From NCBI GenBank assembly GCA_964554485.1, contig CAZKOX010000010.1, positions 1-23,782 of the forward strand: a DNA stretch of 23,782 nt. Direction: 5' to 3'. Positions 7,620 through 15,537 of the stretch are shown in pieces (position 1 is the stretch's first letter; each line of letters opens with the position of its first letter). A model generated the notes under the pieces. It saw nothing but the letters and a program-made list of their open reading frames with translations. It was not told the origin of the DNA and made no database searches. The DNA comes from JBBQBM01 sp964554485. Lineage in GTDB: Bacteria > Patescibacteriota > Saccharimonadia > Saccharimonadales > JAGQMS01. The position numbers and the translations under genes were made by a program.

Positions 7620-9100
7620 TATAGAACCTTGCCTATTATATAGCTAGTCTTTATGGGGCCATAAAAACGAGAATCAATCGACTCATCGCGGTTATCACCG
7701 ACTACGAATAATTCACCATCTTTAAGCGTAATATCCATAGCCATGTTTGCTGAGCCGGTTAAATCTTTTACCCAGTTAAATTCTGCATCCGGTTCAAAGC
7801 CTTTGATATTTTGTTTGTTATATACAATTATCTTACCGTCTCTAACCACAATTCTCTCACCCGGCAGACCTACAACACGTTTTACTACATAATGCTTTGT
7901 TTTTTCTGCGGACTCAATGAATAAGTTGTTGTCGTCTTTTTGTACAACAACTACTGCTCCGCGTTGCGGAATATAATAATTACGGTTTAGCCTGCCAATG
8001 CTTACCGGCAAAATTAGTAGCGGTTGTTTTGATTTATCTTTTAGGGTGGGATACATACTTACTCCGTCAACTGTAAAGAAACTTATTACAAAATTACCGG
8101 TAAATAATAAGCAAGCTATTACAGTAATAGAAATTACTATCGCCTTTTTGTGTCTTATTAGAATATCCTTAACACCTTCTTCGTTTTTGAAGTTAGTTTG
8201 AAAGCCAGCCCTTGACATATCAACCTTCTCAACACTCACGAAATGCCTTTTGTACCACTGTTTTCTGTACTTCAATTTTTGTCTAAGCCATACCGCAAAG
8301 CTTAGTAGCGCTACTAACAGCGCTACTAATAGCATCGATCTTAAAAGTATTGATTGTCTAAATAAAATACTGGTGAAGTAGTAAGTAAACCCACCATCCA
8401 AACCCCTCTTGATGGTACGGCTGTCGCTTAATGACTGTCCGTCTTGCAGTACAATTGTTCGACTTATTGTGTGTTCGCCGTCAGAAACATAATTAAGATT
8501 AAATTCTTGAAGATCAGACTTTGTATATACAGGCTTTTCATCGACGCTATATATAACCTCCTTTATAGCGATTTCATACGGCTCTAATAAACCAATTCTG
8601 ATAGAGTCGACGCTCATAGATATTTTTTTTGGCGACAAAACAAATTCTTGATCGTTATATTTAACCCTACAGCCTGTTTCGGGATCGCAAGGTTGAGTAG
8701 ATGTTTCACTAAAAATAACTAGCGGTGAACTAGCTCCAGCTTGAGTGCCATTTACATCAGAGTTATTGACAATAAAGATACTTACCAGATTCGTTTCACT
8801 AGTTAAATCGAGCTGACCAATATTCTTATATCCTTTCTCGGTTACCTCACCGGCGCCAATTTCCGCACAAACTTGGGACTCGAAGTTTTGGGAATATATA
8901 CGTACTAGGCCACTGTCTTCGTGTCGACCAGCTTGAGTATAAGTATTGTATTTACCTGCTGGCAGTTGAATAAGCGCAGAATAGGATGCTGAGTCGCAAG
9001 GCGAATCGCCCGCAGACTGGGCGTACACCAATTTACTAGAAGGTATAGATACTGCAACAAAGAACAATAGAAAAAATAGTTTGAGTTTTGATGTTTTCAC
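7619..9100 (-). CDS. Signal peptidase I (S26) fused to an exported N-terminal domain
   Basis: 493 residues. Residues 1-27 are a cleavable-type signal peptide (VYA then QSA). Residues 28-245 are an extracytoplasmic, beta-rich, probably Ig-like region with four Cys (35, 78, 138, 144). A membrane helix lies at about 250-272, a cytoplasmic basic loop at 273-318, a second helix at 320-343, then an S26 serine-lysine catalytic domain outside the membrane: nucleophile Ser348 in VDGVSMYPTL, Lys407 in VVKRVVGLPG, and box E GDNRDESIDSR at 468-478. Ordinary SPase I has no such ectodomain. Start is GTG 9100; no Shine-Dalgarno is seen. It lies between two outward-facing pilin-like genes, so a role in processing or assembling those surface proteins is a reasonable inference, possibly as a dedicated peptidase like SipW or class C sortase-locus peptidases. 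Confidence 0.88.
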   Translation of the reverse strand: MKTSKLKLFFLLFFVAVSIPSSKLVYAQSAGDSPCDSASYSALIQLPAGKYNTYTQAGRHEDSGLVRIYSQNFESQVCAEIGAGEVTEKGYKNIGQLDLTSETNLVSIFIVNNSDVNGTQAGASSPLVIFSETSTQPCDPETGCRVKYNDQEFVLSPKKISMSVDSIRIGLLEPYEIAIKEVIYSVDEKPVYTKSDLQEFNLNYVSDGEHTISRTIVLQDGQSLSDSRTIKRGLDGGFTYYFTSILFRQSILLRSMLLVALLVALLSFAVWLRQKLKYRKQWYKRHFVSVEKVDMSRAGFQTNFKNEEGVKDILIRHKKAIVISITVIACLLFTGNFVISFFTVDGVSMYPTLKDKSKQPLLILPVSIGRLNRNYYIPQRGAVVVVQKDDNNLFIESAEKTKHYVVKRVVGLPGERIVVRDGKIIVYNKQNIKGFEPDAEFNWVKDLTGSANMAMDITLKDGELFVVGDNRDESIDSRFYGPIKTSYIIGKVL

Positions 9101-9149
9101 TAAATATTAGCTTAGCACTTCAAGCATGCATTTATTTACTTTTCTAAAT

Positions 9150-9369
9150 AACCAAAAACCGCTTGTGTTTACGGATAGATCTGCTAATATAATCACTATA
9201 TACGCAAAATAAACAGTCTAATAATAAAAAAGGGAAAACAAATGAAAAAACTCAACCAAAAAGGATTTTCGCACCACTTATTAATCTTTGCACTACTAGC
9301 GCTAGTTGTTGGTGCTGCCGGCTTCGCAGGATGGAGAATATACAAAAACAAGAGTTTTGACGCTCAGGC
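9150..9369 (+). repeat. Right arm of 220-bp inverted repeat
   Basis: Reverse-complement partner of 7400-7619, same length with no indels. It covers the promoter, leader, ribosome-binding site and first 42 codons of pilin-like gene B. The two non-coding differences are at 9189 (inside the -10 region) and 9235 (at the ribosome-binding site, AGGGA here and AGGGG in the left arm). Confidence 0.95.
9163..9193 (+). promoter_or_regulatory. Promoter of pilin-like gene B
   Basis: TTGTGT (9163-9168) is followed by TGC-TAATAT (hexamer 9185-9190, 16-bp spacer, extended -10) or by a perfect TATAAT at 9188-9193 (19-bp spacer). Predicted start near 9197-9200, leaving a leader of about 42-45 nt with AGGG before the ATG. 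Confidence 0.5.
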
Positions 9370-9757
9370 TGCCGACTATAACTACTCTGACTTAACTCTT
9401 AAAGCAACGGCTGCCTCTGGTGAGCGTTCTTCGATAGCTGTGTTTGTCTGCAAGATAGAGACAAAAACTGGTTTTGGAACATTCGATAAACTAGTTTTTA
9501 AATTTTATAGTGGGTCAGGGCTGCAGGCAAACTTTTCTATTAATACGTCGCTAGCAGGTAGTAATACTGGTAGTTTTAGTATTTTCGTGGATGGGGCGCT
9601 AAAAGCTTACTCAATTAGGACTGTGTATGCTTGGAAGCATCCAGATAGCATATTTACTGTTTATGGAAAGACTAGTGTGATTAACTCTACCACCCCACTT
9701 AGAACTTATACTGGAAGTATGTCAGTAAAAACCTCAACAATTAACTATTGTTATTAG
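9242..9757 (+). CDS. Pilin-like exported protein B
   Basis: 171-aa paralogue of the protein at 7048-7527, pointing the other way. The N-terminus is MKKLNQKGFSHH, then a hydrophobic helix (13-32) and WRIYKNK, as in protein A; Leu replaces the usual prepilin Glu+5. The mature part is a Ser/Thr/Gly-rich, beta-type domain with Cys in VFVCK and near the C-terminus (YCY), again suggesting one disulfide. Similarity to protein A falls sharply after the shared repeat, which is the pattern expected for a surface protein with a conserved export/assembly end and a variable exposed end. The ATG at 9242 is preceded by AGGG about 8 nt upstream. Probably a surface filament or adhesin subunit; the target is unknown. 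Confidence 0.78.
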   Translation: MKKLNQKGFSHHLLIFALLALVVGAAGFAGWRIYKNKSFDAQAADYNYSDLTLKATAASGERSSIAVFVCKIETKTGFGTFDKLVFKFYSGSGLQANFSINTSLAGSNTGSFSIFVDGALKAYSIRTVYAWKHPDSIFTVYGKTSVINSTTPLRTYTGSMSVKTSTINYCY

Positions 9758-9843
9758 ATACTATTAAAATTATGACCAACCTAATCAGGCTTACTTAAAC
9801 ATAGTCAATACCTAAAGAACATAACAGTAAATTGTATATATTG

Positions 9844-9857
9844 CTTAACATGTTAAG
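9844..9857. promoter_or_regulatory. 14-bp perfect palindrome upstream of sbcB
   Basis: CTTAACATGTTAAG is fully palindromic and lies 25 bp upstream of the predicted sbcB -10 hexamer, around the place of a -35. It could be an operator or a weak hairpin at the end of pilin-like gene B. No T-run follows. Confidence 0.3.
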
Positions 9858-9881
9858 TAATAAAAAAATATATCTAAGGTG

Positions 9882-9887
9882 TAGACT
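9882..9887 (+). promoter_or_regulatory. -10 element, predicted leaderless start of sbcB
   Basis: TAGACT at 9882-9887 ends 6 nt before the ATG at 9894, with no Shine-Dalgarno between them. No convincing -35 hexamer is seen. Confidence 0.4.
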
Positions 9888-9893
9888 ATTTAC

Positions 9894-11333
9894 ATGTCAC
9901 ATACTTTTTATTTTTATGATCTTGAAACTAGCGGTGTAAATACTCGAAAGAGTCGAATAATGCAGTTTGCCGGACAGCGGACAAACGATAGGCTTGAGTC
10001 TATAGGTGAGCCTGACGACATTCTAATACAGCTGAACAAAGACGTTCTTCCAGAGCCCGAAGCTGTTTTGTTACATGGTATTACGCCGCAGCGAACAATG
10101 CAGGACGGAATAACTGAAGCCGAATTTGTAAAGTATTTCGACGAGAATATCATAAAGCAGAATACTATTTTTGTTGGCTTTAATAATATTCGTTTTGACG
10201 ATGAGTTTATGCGATTTTTGTTTTGGCGAAACTTTCATGATCCATATGAATGGCAGTGGAAGGACGGCTGTAGCCGATGGGATATTTTAGACCTTGTTCG
10301 GATTACTCGGGCGCTGCGTCCTGAGGGTATTAAATGGCCGAACGATAGCGAAGGCAAAGCCTCTAATAGACTAGAACTATTAACAAAAGTTAATAAAATT
10401 AACCACGTTAACGCCCATACCGCGTTGAGTGACGTTAATGCCACGATTGCAGTCGCCAAACTTATTAAAGAAAAACAACCGAAGCTCTTTGACTATATTT
10501 TAGAAATGCGCGACAAAAAAAAGGTGCGAGCACTGGCGAATGCAACGCAGCCCTTTGTTTATGTAAGCGGTCGCTACGAAAGTCGTTATGAAAAGATGAC
10601 CGTCGTAAAAACTGTCGCCGAACTTGACGACGCTTCTGGCGCAATTGTTTATGACCTGCGTTATGATCCTGAAAAATGGATAAAAAAATCCGATGCCGAA
10701 TTAAGCCAAGCGCTTACTAATTGGCAGGATGAAGCAGAAGACAGGCTGCCCTTTAAGATATTGCAATATAACCGCTGTCCAAGTGTTGCCCCAATGTCTG
10801 TAATAGATGAAGAATCAAGGAACAAACTCGGTATAGATCTAAAAGACATCGAGAAGAATCTTGAATCTATTCAAAATAATCAGAATCTGATCGCTAGAAT
10901 AATTACATTATTTAATAAACAAAAAAAGTCGTATCAAACTGAACTAGTTCCTGATGAACGTGAGGCTGACGAGCGTCTTTATGATGGTTTTGTTCCTGAT
11001 TCTGACAAAGAACTCATGAATCACCTCCGCTCTCTAAAAAAGGACAGTATTAATAGCTTTACTCCAAGCTTCTCGGATGGTCGGCTGAAGGGTTTGTATC
11101 CTCTATATAAAGCTAGAAATTTTCCTAAAAGTCTTAACCCTGAAGAGCAGTCTTCTTGGGAAAGACATGTGACCAAAAGATTATTTGAAGGCGGAGAAAA
11201 AAGCCAAGCCGCAATGTTTATGGCGAGTTTACATGAAGTAGCTGGAAGAAAAGGCTTAACTCAAGACAAGCAATATTTGATTGAAGAGCTAAAACTTTAT
11301 GCCGAATCGATAGTACCCGCCGATCTAGGCTGA
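9894..11333 (+). CDS. sbcB: Exonuclease I (SbcB/ExoI)
   Basis: 3'-5' single-strand DNA exonuclease of the DEDDh superfamily, acting in recombination and mismatch repair. 479 aa against 475 in E. coli, and collinear over the full length: DLETSG with Asp9 and Glu11, FNNIRFDDE with Asp102, and NAHTALSD with His175 and Asp180. All five catalytic residues are shifted by exactly six from the E. coli numbering I recall (15, 17, 108, 181, 186). The C-terminal exonuclease I extension is present (LYDGF, then LYKARNFP). It is monocistronic, with predicted leaderless start, and overlaps the convergent small gene by 9 bp. SbcB is best known from gammaproteobacteria, so its presence here may reflect an old transfer; codon use looks like that of the neighbours. 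Confidence 0.95.
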   Translation: MSHTFYFYDLETSGVNTRKSRIMQFAGQRTNDRLESIGEPDDILIQLNKDVLPEPEAVLLHGITPQRTMQDGITEAEFVKYFDENIIKQNTIFVGFNNIRFDDEFMRFLFWRNFHDPYEWQWKDGCSRWDILDLVRITRALRPEGIKWPNDSEGKASNRLELLTKVNKINHVNAHTALSDVNATIAVAKLIKEKQPKLFDYILEMRDKKKVRALANATQPFVYVSGRYESRYEKMTVVKTVAELDDASGAIVYDLRYDPEKWIKKSDAELSQALTNWQDEAEDRLPFKILQYNRCPSVAPMSVIDEESRNKLGIDLKDIEKNLESIQNNQNLIARIITLFNKQKKSYQTELVPDEREADERLYDGFVPDSDKELMNHLRSLKKDSINSFTPSFSDGRLKGLYPLYKARNFPKSLNPEEQSSWERHVTKRLFEGGEKSQAAMFMASLHEVAGRKGLTQDKQYLIEELKLYAESIVPADLG

Positions 11334-11567
11334 GATTAGATCAACTTTAGAAAAACCGATGAAAGGATTAATATGACGCGCTAAGCGTAGAGTGCTACGA
11401 ATTTTTATAATTCCTAAAAACAATGCCAGGACTAGAGTTAGGGTAAAAATCATGACCCAAAAAGAAAGTACGATATTTGTACCTGGTATTTCACCTAGAA
11501 CAATAAATTTGATGATAAAAGCGGGCATAGCTGTACGATACAACGTATTTTGCAGATAGTCAATCAA
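11325..11567 (-). CDS. Small membrane protein, unrecognised
   Basis: Up to 80 aa with one clear membrane helix (about residues 30-52, rich in Leu, Val and Phe) and a basic segment after it (IRSTLRLARH). No family recognised. The TTG start at 11567 is 3 nt after the stop of the PGPGW gene and would be reached by coupled translation; an ATG 13 codons later (11528) is the alternative and would leave 67 aa. It overlaps the 3' end of sbcB by 9 bp on the other strand. Likely in one transcript with the upstream PGPGW gene. Confidence 0.5.
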   Translation of the reverse strand: MIDYLQNTLYRTAMPAFIIKFIVLGEIPGTNIVLSFWVMIFTLTLVLALFLGIIKIRSTLRLARHINPFIGFSKVDLISA

Positions 11568-11570
11568 AGG

Positions 11571-11984
11571 TTAACGCTTGTGTTTGTGTAGTTTAACATC
11601 AAGCCACTGAAGCCGCCGCCGGTTTAGTAAGAATAGCGTTGTTGATGACGCAAACAATACTATCGATGCTGCGCTCCAATAGTTACTATCTACATAGATA
11701 TTTAGGTATGTTCCAGCGGCAATCATCGACATGACCAAAATGTCCCACGCCCACTGGATAAGGTTATTATTTGGGAAAAAAATATCAGTTAAAGATTCGC
11801 TTTGCTTGCGGACATAATGAAGTAATCGTTTTGCCCACTGATTATTGATTGAAAGCAAACCAAGGCCCGTTAAGAACAAAGGGATTCCTCCTGGTCCTGG
11901 GAGCCAACCAAGAAGTGGCGCGGCGATCAGACAGCTAACACCGGCAATATCAGTAAGTATTCGTTTTGGACTTAAATTTGCCAT
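11571..11984 (-). CDS. PGPGW-family membrane protein
   Basis: 137-aa integral membrane protein of the putative transmembrane PGPGW family (function unknown). Seen: GWLPGPGGIPLFLTGLGLL around residues 26-44, which is the family signature, then WAKRLLHY and two further hydrophobic stretches (about 79-97 and 101-122), and a basic C-terminus. The ATG at 11984 has a -10 hexamer 6 nt upstream and no Shine-Dalgarno. It is probably co-transcribed with the small membrane gene downstream. Family assignment is good; role unknown. Confidence 0.78.
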   Translation of the reverse strand: MANLSPKRILTDIAGVSCLIAAPLLGWLPGPGGIPLFLTGLGLLSINNQWAKRLLHYVRKQSESLTDIFFPNNNLIQWAWDILVMSMIAAGTYLNIYVDSNYWSAASIVLFASSTTLFLLNRRRLQWLDVKLHKHKR

Positions 11985-11990
11985 AGCAAT

Positions 11991-11996
11991 ATTCTA
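11991..11996 (-). promoter_or_regulatory. -10 element, predicted leaderless start of the PGPGW gene
   Basis: On the minus strand TAGAAT (11991-11996) ends 6 nt before the ATG at 11984, with no ribosome-binding site in the gap. Confidence 0.45.
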
Positions 11997-12009
11997 CAGT
12001 AGTTTAAGA

Positions 12010-12038
12010 TTGCATAAAATAAATAACTATTCTATAGT
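12010..12038 (+). promoter_or_regulatory. Sigma70-type promoter of the second GC-rich gene
   Basis: TTGCAT (12010-12015) and TATAGT (12033-12038) are separated by 17 bp. Predicted start near 12045. The leader of about 43 nt contains a small hairpin (AACTTC at 12045-12050 with GAAGTT at 12052-12057) and a strong AAGGAG ribosome-binding site at 12076-12081. Confidence 0.6.
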
Positions 12039-12087
12039 ATGTTCAACTTCGGAAGTTTTCAATCCACGAACCAACAAGGAGAAGATG

Positions 12088-12585
12088 ATGAACACTGAAG
12101 TCGTTCATGACAGTGTGTACGGCGATTACTTACAAATACTTGCCGTCCTCGACAAGCGTTGGCGACTGTCCGACCGGATCGAAGACGAACTGGCGAACAT
12201 TTTGGTGGCGGCTTTGCTGCTTACTGCGATGCTCGGGTACTTTTTATCTGTCTACGTGTGGGTGTCGGCAGTCTGTGCGGAGTTTGTTATGGGCGTTGCT
12301 TATGCCATCTACATCCGCCGGCTGAACAAGCGTTACGTATTGGTATCGAAGAGGTATCTGAGGTTTATTGCGCCAGAAGTGTCGAAGTATTTTCCGGCAA
12401 TCACCCCCGTTGTTTTCAGGCGCACCAGGTTAATGCTCGTAACCGAGGAGGCGACATACCATTGTGGTCTCCGCACTTTGGCTACGACGAAGGGCGAAGA
12501 TGGGTGGTGGGTCGAGCTGAAGAATGAAGAAAAACATCACGCCACTTTTAGCGATATCTTCTTCTGGATGGGCTCACGGCCCTAG
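12088..12585 (+). CDS. Two-helix membrane protein with cytoplasmic tail, GC-rich orphan
   Basis: 165 aa, family not recognised. Residues about 30-75 form two membrane helices with a short link; the remaining 90 residues look like a soluble beta-rich domain (KRYVLVSKRYLRF, then TRLMLVTEEATYHCG and GWWVELKNEEKHHATF). AAGGAG 6 nt upstream favours ATG 12088 over the ATG one codon earlier; the frame runs open upstream to 11845 but that part lies before the promoter. Base composition and codon choice (CTG, GTG, GCG, AAG) differ from PGPGW and uvrA on either side. The gene has its own promoter and its own strong terminator, so it is a self-contained unit inserted between neighbours. Layout resembles small PH-domain-like membrane proteins, but I cannot confirm that. 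Confidence 0.75.
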   Translation: MNTEVVHDSVYGDYLQILAVLDKRWRLSDRIEDELANILVAALLLTAMLGYFLSVYVWVSAVCAEFVMGVAYAIYIRRLNKRYVLVSKRYLRFIAPEVSKYFPAITPVVFRRTRLMLVTEEATYHCGLRTLATTKGEDGWWVELKNEEKHHATFSDIFFWMGSRP

Positions 12586-12613
12586 CCCAAGATGTGGCGT
12601 TGCTGTCATGATT

Positions 12614-12649
12614 CTCCCCGAACGTCATAAAAAACGTTCGGGGAGTTTT
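12614..12649 (+). terminator. Rho-independent terminator of the second GC-rich gene
   Basis: A perfect 12-bp stem (12614-12625 with 12634-12645, CTCCCCGAACGT and its complement) with an 8-nt loop is followed by TTTTCTTT. This is the clearest intrinsic terminator in the window and isolates the cassette from uvrA. Confidence 0.9.
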
Positions 12650-12707
12650 CTTTATAGACCTAAGACCTGGCTTTTAAAGCGTTTTTTTGTTACAATCTCG
12701 CGGTCTT

Positions 12708-12713
12708 TATAGA
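12708..12713 (+). promoter_or_regulatory. -10 element, predicted leaderless start of uvrA
   Basis: TATAGA at 12708-12713 ends 7 nt before the ATG at 12721. An alternative -10, TGT-TACAAT (12691-12696), would give a leader of about 18 nt without a Shine-Dalgarno. No SOS box was recognised. Confidence 0.4.
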
Positions 12714-12720
12714 CGATTTT

Positions 12721-15537
12721 ATGAGTGATTTTATTAAAGTACAAGGGGCGCGGGAACACAATCTTAAAAACATTAATGTTGAGATTCCTCGCGACAAGCT
12801 AGTGGTCATAACCGGTCTTTCTGGCTCGGGTAAATCGTCATTGGCTTTTGACACAATCTACGCCGAAGGTCAGCGGCGATATGTCGAATCTCTTAGCTCA
12901 TACGCTCGCCAGTTTTTGGGCATGATGGAAAAACCCGATGTCGATCAAATTGACGGTCTAAGCCCGGCGATCTCTATTGATCAAAAGTCGACCAGCCGAA
13001 ATCCACGAAGCACAGTAGCGACTGTAACTGAGATTTATGATTATCTGCGTCTATTATTTGCGAGAATTGGCATTCCGCATTGTCCGATTTGCGGCAAAGA
13101 AGTAACGCGTACCACAGCTACTTATATTGTTGACCAAATTGCTGGGTTAAAAGAGGGTGCAAGACTTATGGTGCTAGCGCCAGTCGTTATTGATAAAAAA
13201 GGTGAATTTGTGCATATTCCTGAACAGTACATGAAGATGGGATTTGCGCGGGCTCGAGTTGACGGAGTTATATATGCGCTTGACGAATTTCCAGAACTTG
13301 ATAAACAAAAAAAGCACCTTATCGAAATCGTCGTTGATCGAATTGTTAATAATCCTGATTCGCTTGGTCGACTTAGTCAATCTGTCGAACAGGCCTTTTC
13401 GATCGCCGACGACAAACTGGTGATTCATAATGCCGACACTCTTGAAGATTATCAATACAGTCTAAAGTATGCTTGTATCGACCACCCTGATGTTCAAATT
13501 CCCGAACTTGAGCCTCGAACATTTAGCTTTAATAGTCCTCACGGTGCATGTCCGACCTGTACTGGTTTGGGCAGTCGGCTAGAAGTTGACCCAGAACTGC
13601 TACTAAACCAAAACCTAACCATCGCTGAAGGCGCAATTCGCCCGTGGAACCGCTTCGCTATTGATGCTTGGTATATGAAGAAAATTGCGGCAGTAGCTCA
13701 GGAACATGGTTTTTCGTTGAATGAACCGGTTAAGAATCTAAAGCCAGAACAGCTAAAAACCCTGCTTTATGGCACCGGAAATACTAAGTTCACTGTCGAG
13801 CTATCAAAGGGTCGTGATTTTGAAACGACTTATGAAGGTGTAATTCCAAACCTTGAACGCCGTCATAAAGATACCGACAGCGAATTTATGCGCAAAGATA
13901 TCGAAAAATTTATGGTGGAGCGGCCTTGTCATATGTGCGAAGGCAAGCGACTAAAACCAGAAGTTTTGGCGATTACAGTTGCCGATATGTCGATTGTTGA
14001 CATTGCCGAACTAAATATTGATGACGCTCTCGATTTCTTTAATAACAAATTAAAACTTCATGGTTCGGACGCTCAGATCGCTGAGATGATTCTGAAAGAA
14101 ATCAAAGCCCGACTTGGCTTTTTAGATGATGTTGGCTTGCATTATCTAAACTTGGCGCGTGGTGCAACCACACTTAGCGGCGGCGAAGCCCAACGTATTC
14201 GTCTGGCTACTCAGATCGGTTCGGGATTAATGGGTGTTCTATATGTTCTGGACGAACCATCGATTGGTCTACACCAACGCGATAACGCCCGACTAATAAA
14301 AACCCTTAAGCACCTCCGCGAACTTGGTAATACTGTGCTGGTTGTTGAACACGACGAAGAAACCATTAGAACTGCAGATTATTTAGTCGATATTGGTCCG
14401 GGCGCCGGGATTCACGGCGGTAAAGTTGTTGCTGCAGGTATGCCGCAGGAAGTTGCCGCCACCAAAGACAGCATTACTGGACAGTATTTGCGCGGTGAGG
14501 CAAAAATAGAAGTACCTAAAAAACGTCGCGGTGGAAATGGCAAAGAACTTGTTATTCGCGGCGCCCGTGAACACAACCTCAAGGAACTTAACGCTACTAT
14601 TCCTCTTGGCAAAATGATTGTCGTCAGTGGCGTTAGTGGTTCGGGCAAAAGTACGCTTATCAATGACATACTTGCCAATGAACTTTCGGCTCGATTGCAC
14701 CATTCTAGCGTTGTGCCAGGAAGACATGATTCGATCGATGGTCTAGAACATCTCGATAAAGTGATTATTATTGATCAATCACCAATTGGCCGAACTCCAC
14801 GGAGTAATCCAGCAACCTACACTGGATTGTTTACGCCAATTCGAGAATTGTTTGCGGCAACACCAGAAGCTAAAATTCGTGGTTACAAATCTGGCCGGTT
14901 TAGCTTTAACGTAAAAGGCGGCCGCTGCGAAAACTGTCAAGGCGACGGCATTATCAAAATCGAAATGCACTTTTTGCCGGATGTTTATGTAACCTGCGAA
15001 GTTTGCAAAGGCAATCGCTATAACCGCGAAGCTCTAGAAATTCACTTCAAAGACAAAAATATTAGTGAAGTTCTTGGCATGACCTGCGAACAGGCGTTAG
15101 ATTTCTTTAGTGCTCAACCACAGATAGCTAGGAAGCTTCAGACTTTAGTTGACGTCGGTCTTGGCTACATTGCACTGGGTCAGCCAGCAACGACGCTTAG
15201 CGGCGGTGAAGCTCAGCGTGTTAAGTTAGCCACCGAGCTTAGTCGTCGACCAACCGGCCGAACGCTTTATATTTTGGACGAGCCAACTACCGGGTTACAT
15301 ATCCATGACGTTAAAAAACTTCTCGAAGTTCTCCATGCTTTAGTAGATGCCGGCAATAGTATGGTGATTATCGAACATAATCTTGATGTCATAAAATCAG
15401 CCGACCATATTATTGATATGGGCCCGGAAGGCGGCAGCGCTGGCGGTCAAATAGTTGCAACAGGTACGCCTGAAGTAGTTGCCAAAAACGACAAGTCATA
15501 CACCGGGCAATATCTAAAGGAGATGTTGAATCAATGA
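12721..15537 (+). CDS. uvrA: Excinuclease ABC subunit A
   Basis: Damage-recognition ATPase of nucleotide excision repair; works as a dimer with UvrB. 938 aa, normal length. Seen: first Walker A GLSGSGKSS (32-40), zinc modules with CxxC pairs (CPICGKE, CPTCTG, CHMCEG), ABC signature LSGGEAQR, second Walker A GVSGSGKST (from 637), second zinc module CENCQG and CEVCKG, second LSGGEAQR, and two Walker B segments (LYVLDEPSIGL, LYILDEPTTGL). Start at ATG 12721 matches the family N-terminus. No ribosome-binding site is seen. Its stop overlaps the next small gene (ATGA). uvrC lies 1.5 kb downstream in the same direction; uvrB is not in the window. Confidence 0.98.
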   Translation: MSDFIKVQGAREHNLKNINVEIPRDKLVVITGLSGSGKSSLAFDTIYAEGQRRYVESLSSYARQFLGMMEKPDVDQIDGLSPAISIDQKSTSRNPRSTVATVTEIYDYLRLLFARIGIPHCPICGKEVTRTTATYIVDQIAGLKEGARLMVLAPVVIDKKGEFVHIPEQYMKMGFARARVDGVIYALDEFPELDKQKKHLIEIVVDRIVNNPDSLGRLSQSVEQAFSIADDKLVIHNADTLEDYQYSLKYACIDHPDVQIPELEPRTFSFNSPHGACPTCTGLGSRLEVDPELLLNQNLTIAEGAIRPWNRFAIDAWYMKKIAAVAQEHGFSLNEPVKNLKPEQLKTLLYGTGNTKFTVELSKGRDFETTYEGVIPNLERRHKDTDSEFMRKDIEKFMVERPCHMCEGKRLKPEVLAITVADMSIVDIAELNIDDALDFFNNKLKLHGSDAQIAEMILKEIKARLGFLDDVGLHYLNLARGATTLSGGEAQRIRLATQIGSGLMGVLYVLDEPSIGLHQRDNARLIKTLKHLRELGNTVLVVEHDEETIRTADYLVDIGPGAGIHGGKVVAAGMPQEVAATKDSITGQYLRGEAKIEVPKKRRGGNGKELVIRGAREHNLKELNATIPLGKMIVVSGVSGSGKSTLINDILANELSARLHHSSVVPGRHDSIDGLEHLDKVIIIDQSPIGRTPRSNPATYTGLFTPIRELFAATPEAKIRGYKSGRFSFNVKGGRCENCQGDGIIKIEMHFLPDVYVTCEVCKGNRYNREALEIHFKDKNISEVLGMTCEQALDFFSAQPQIARKLQTLVDVGLGYIALGQPATTLSGGEAQRVKLATELSRRPTGRTLYILDEPTTGLHIHDVKKLLEVLHALVDAGNSMVIIEHNLDVIKSADHIIDMGPEGGSAGGQIVATGTPEVVAKNDKSYTGQYLKEMLNQ

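Noticed and set aside
11845..12087. Upstream extension of the second GC-rich gene
   Set aside because: It runs through the start of the PGPGW gene and through the cassette promoter; the AAGGAG site marks ATG 12088.
12159..12527. 122-codon alternative frame within the second GC-rich gene
   Set aside because: Shadow frame: the other frame has the ribosome-binding site, membrane helices and the terminator at its end.
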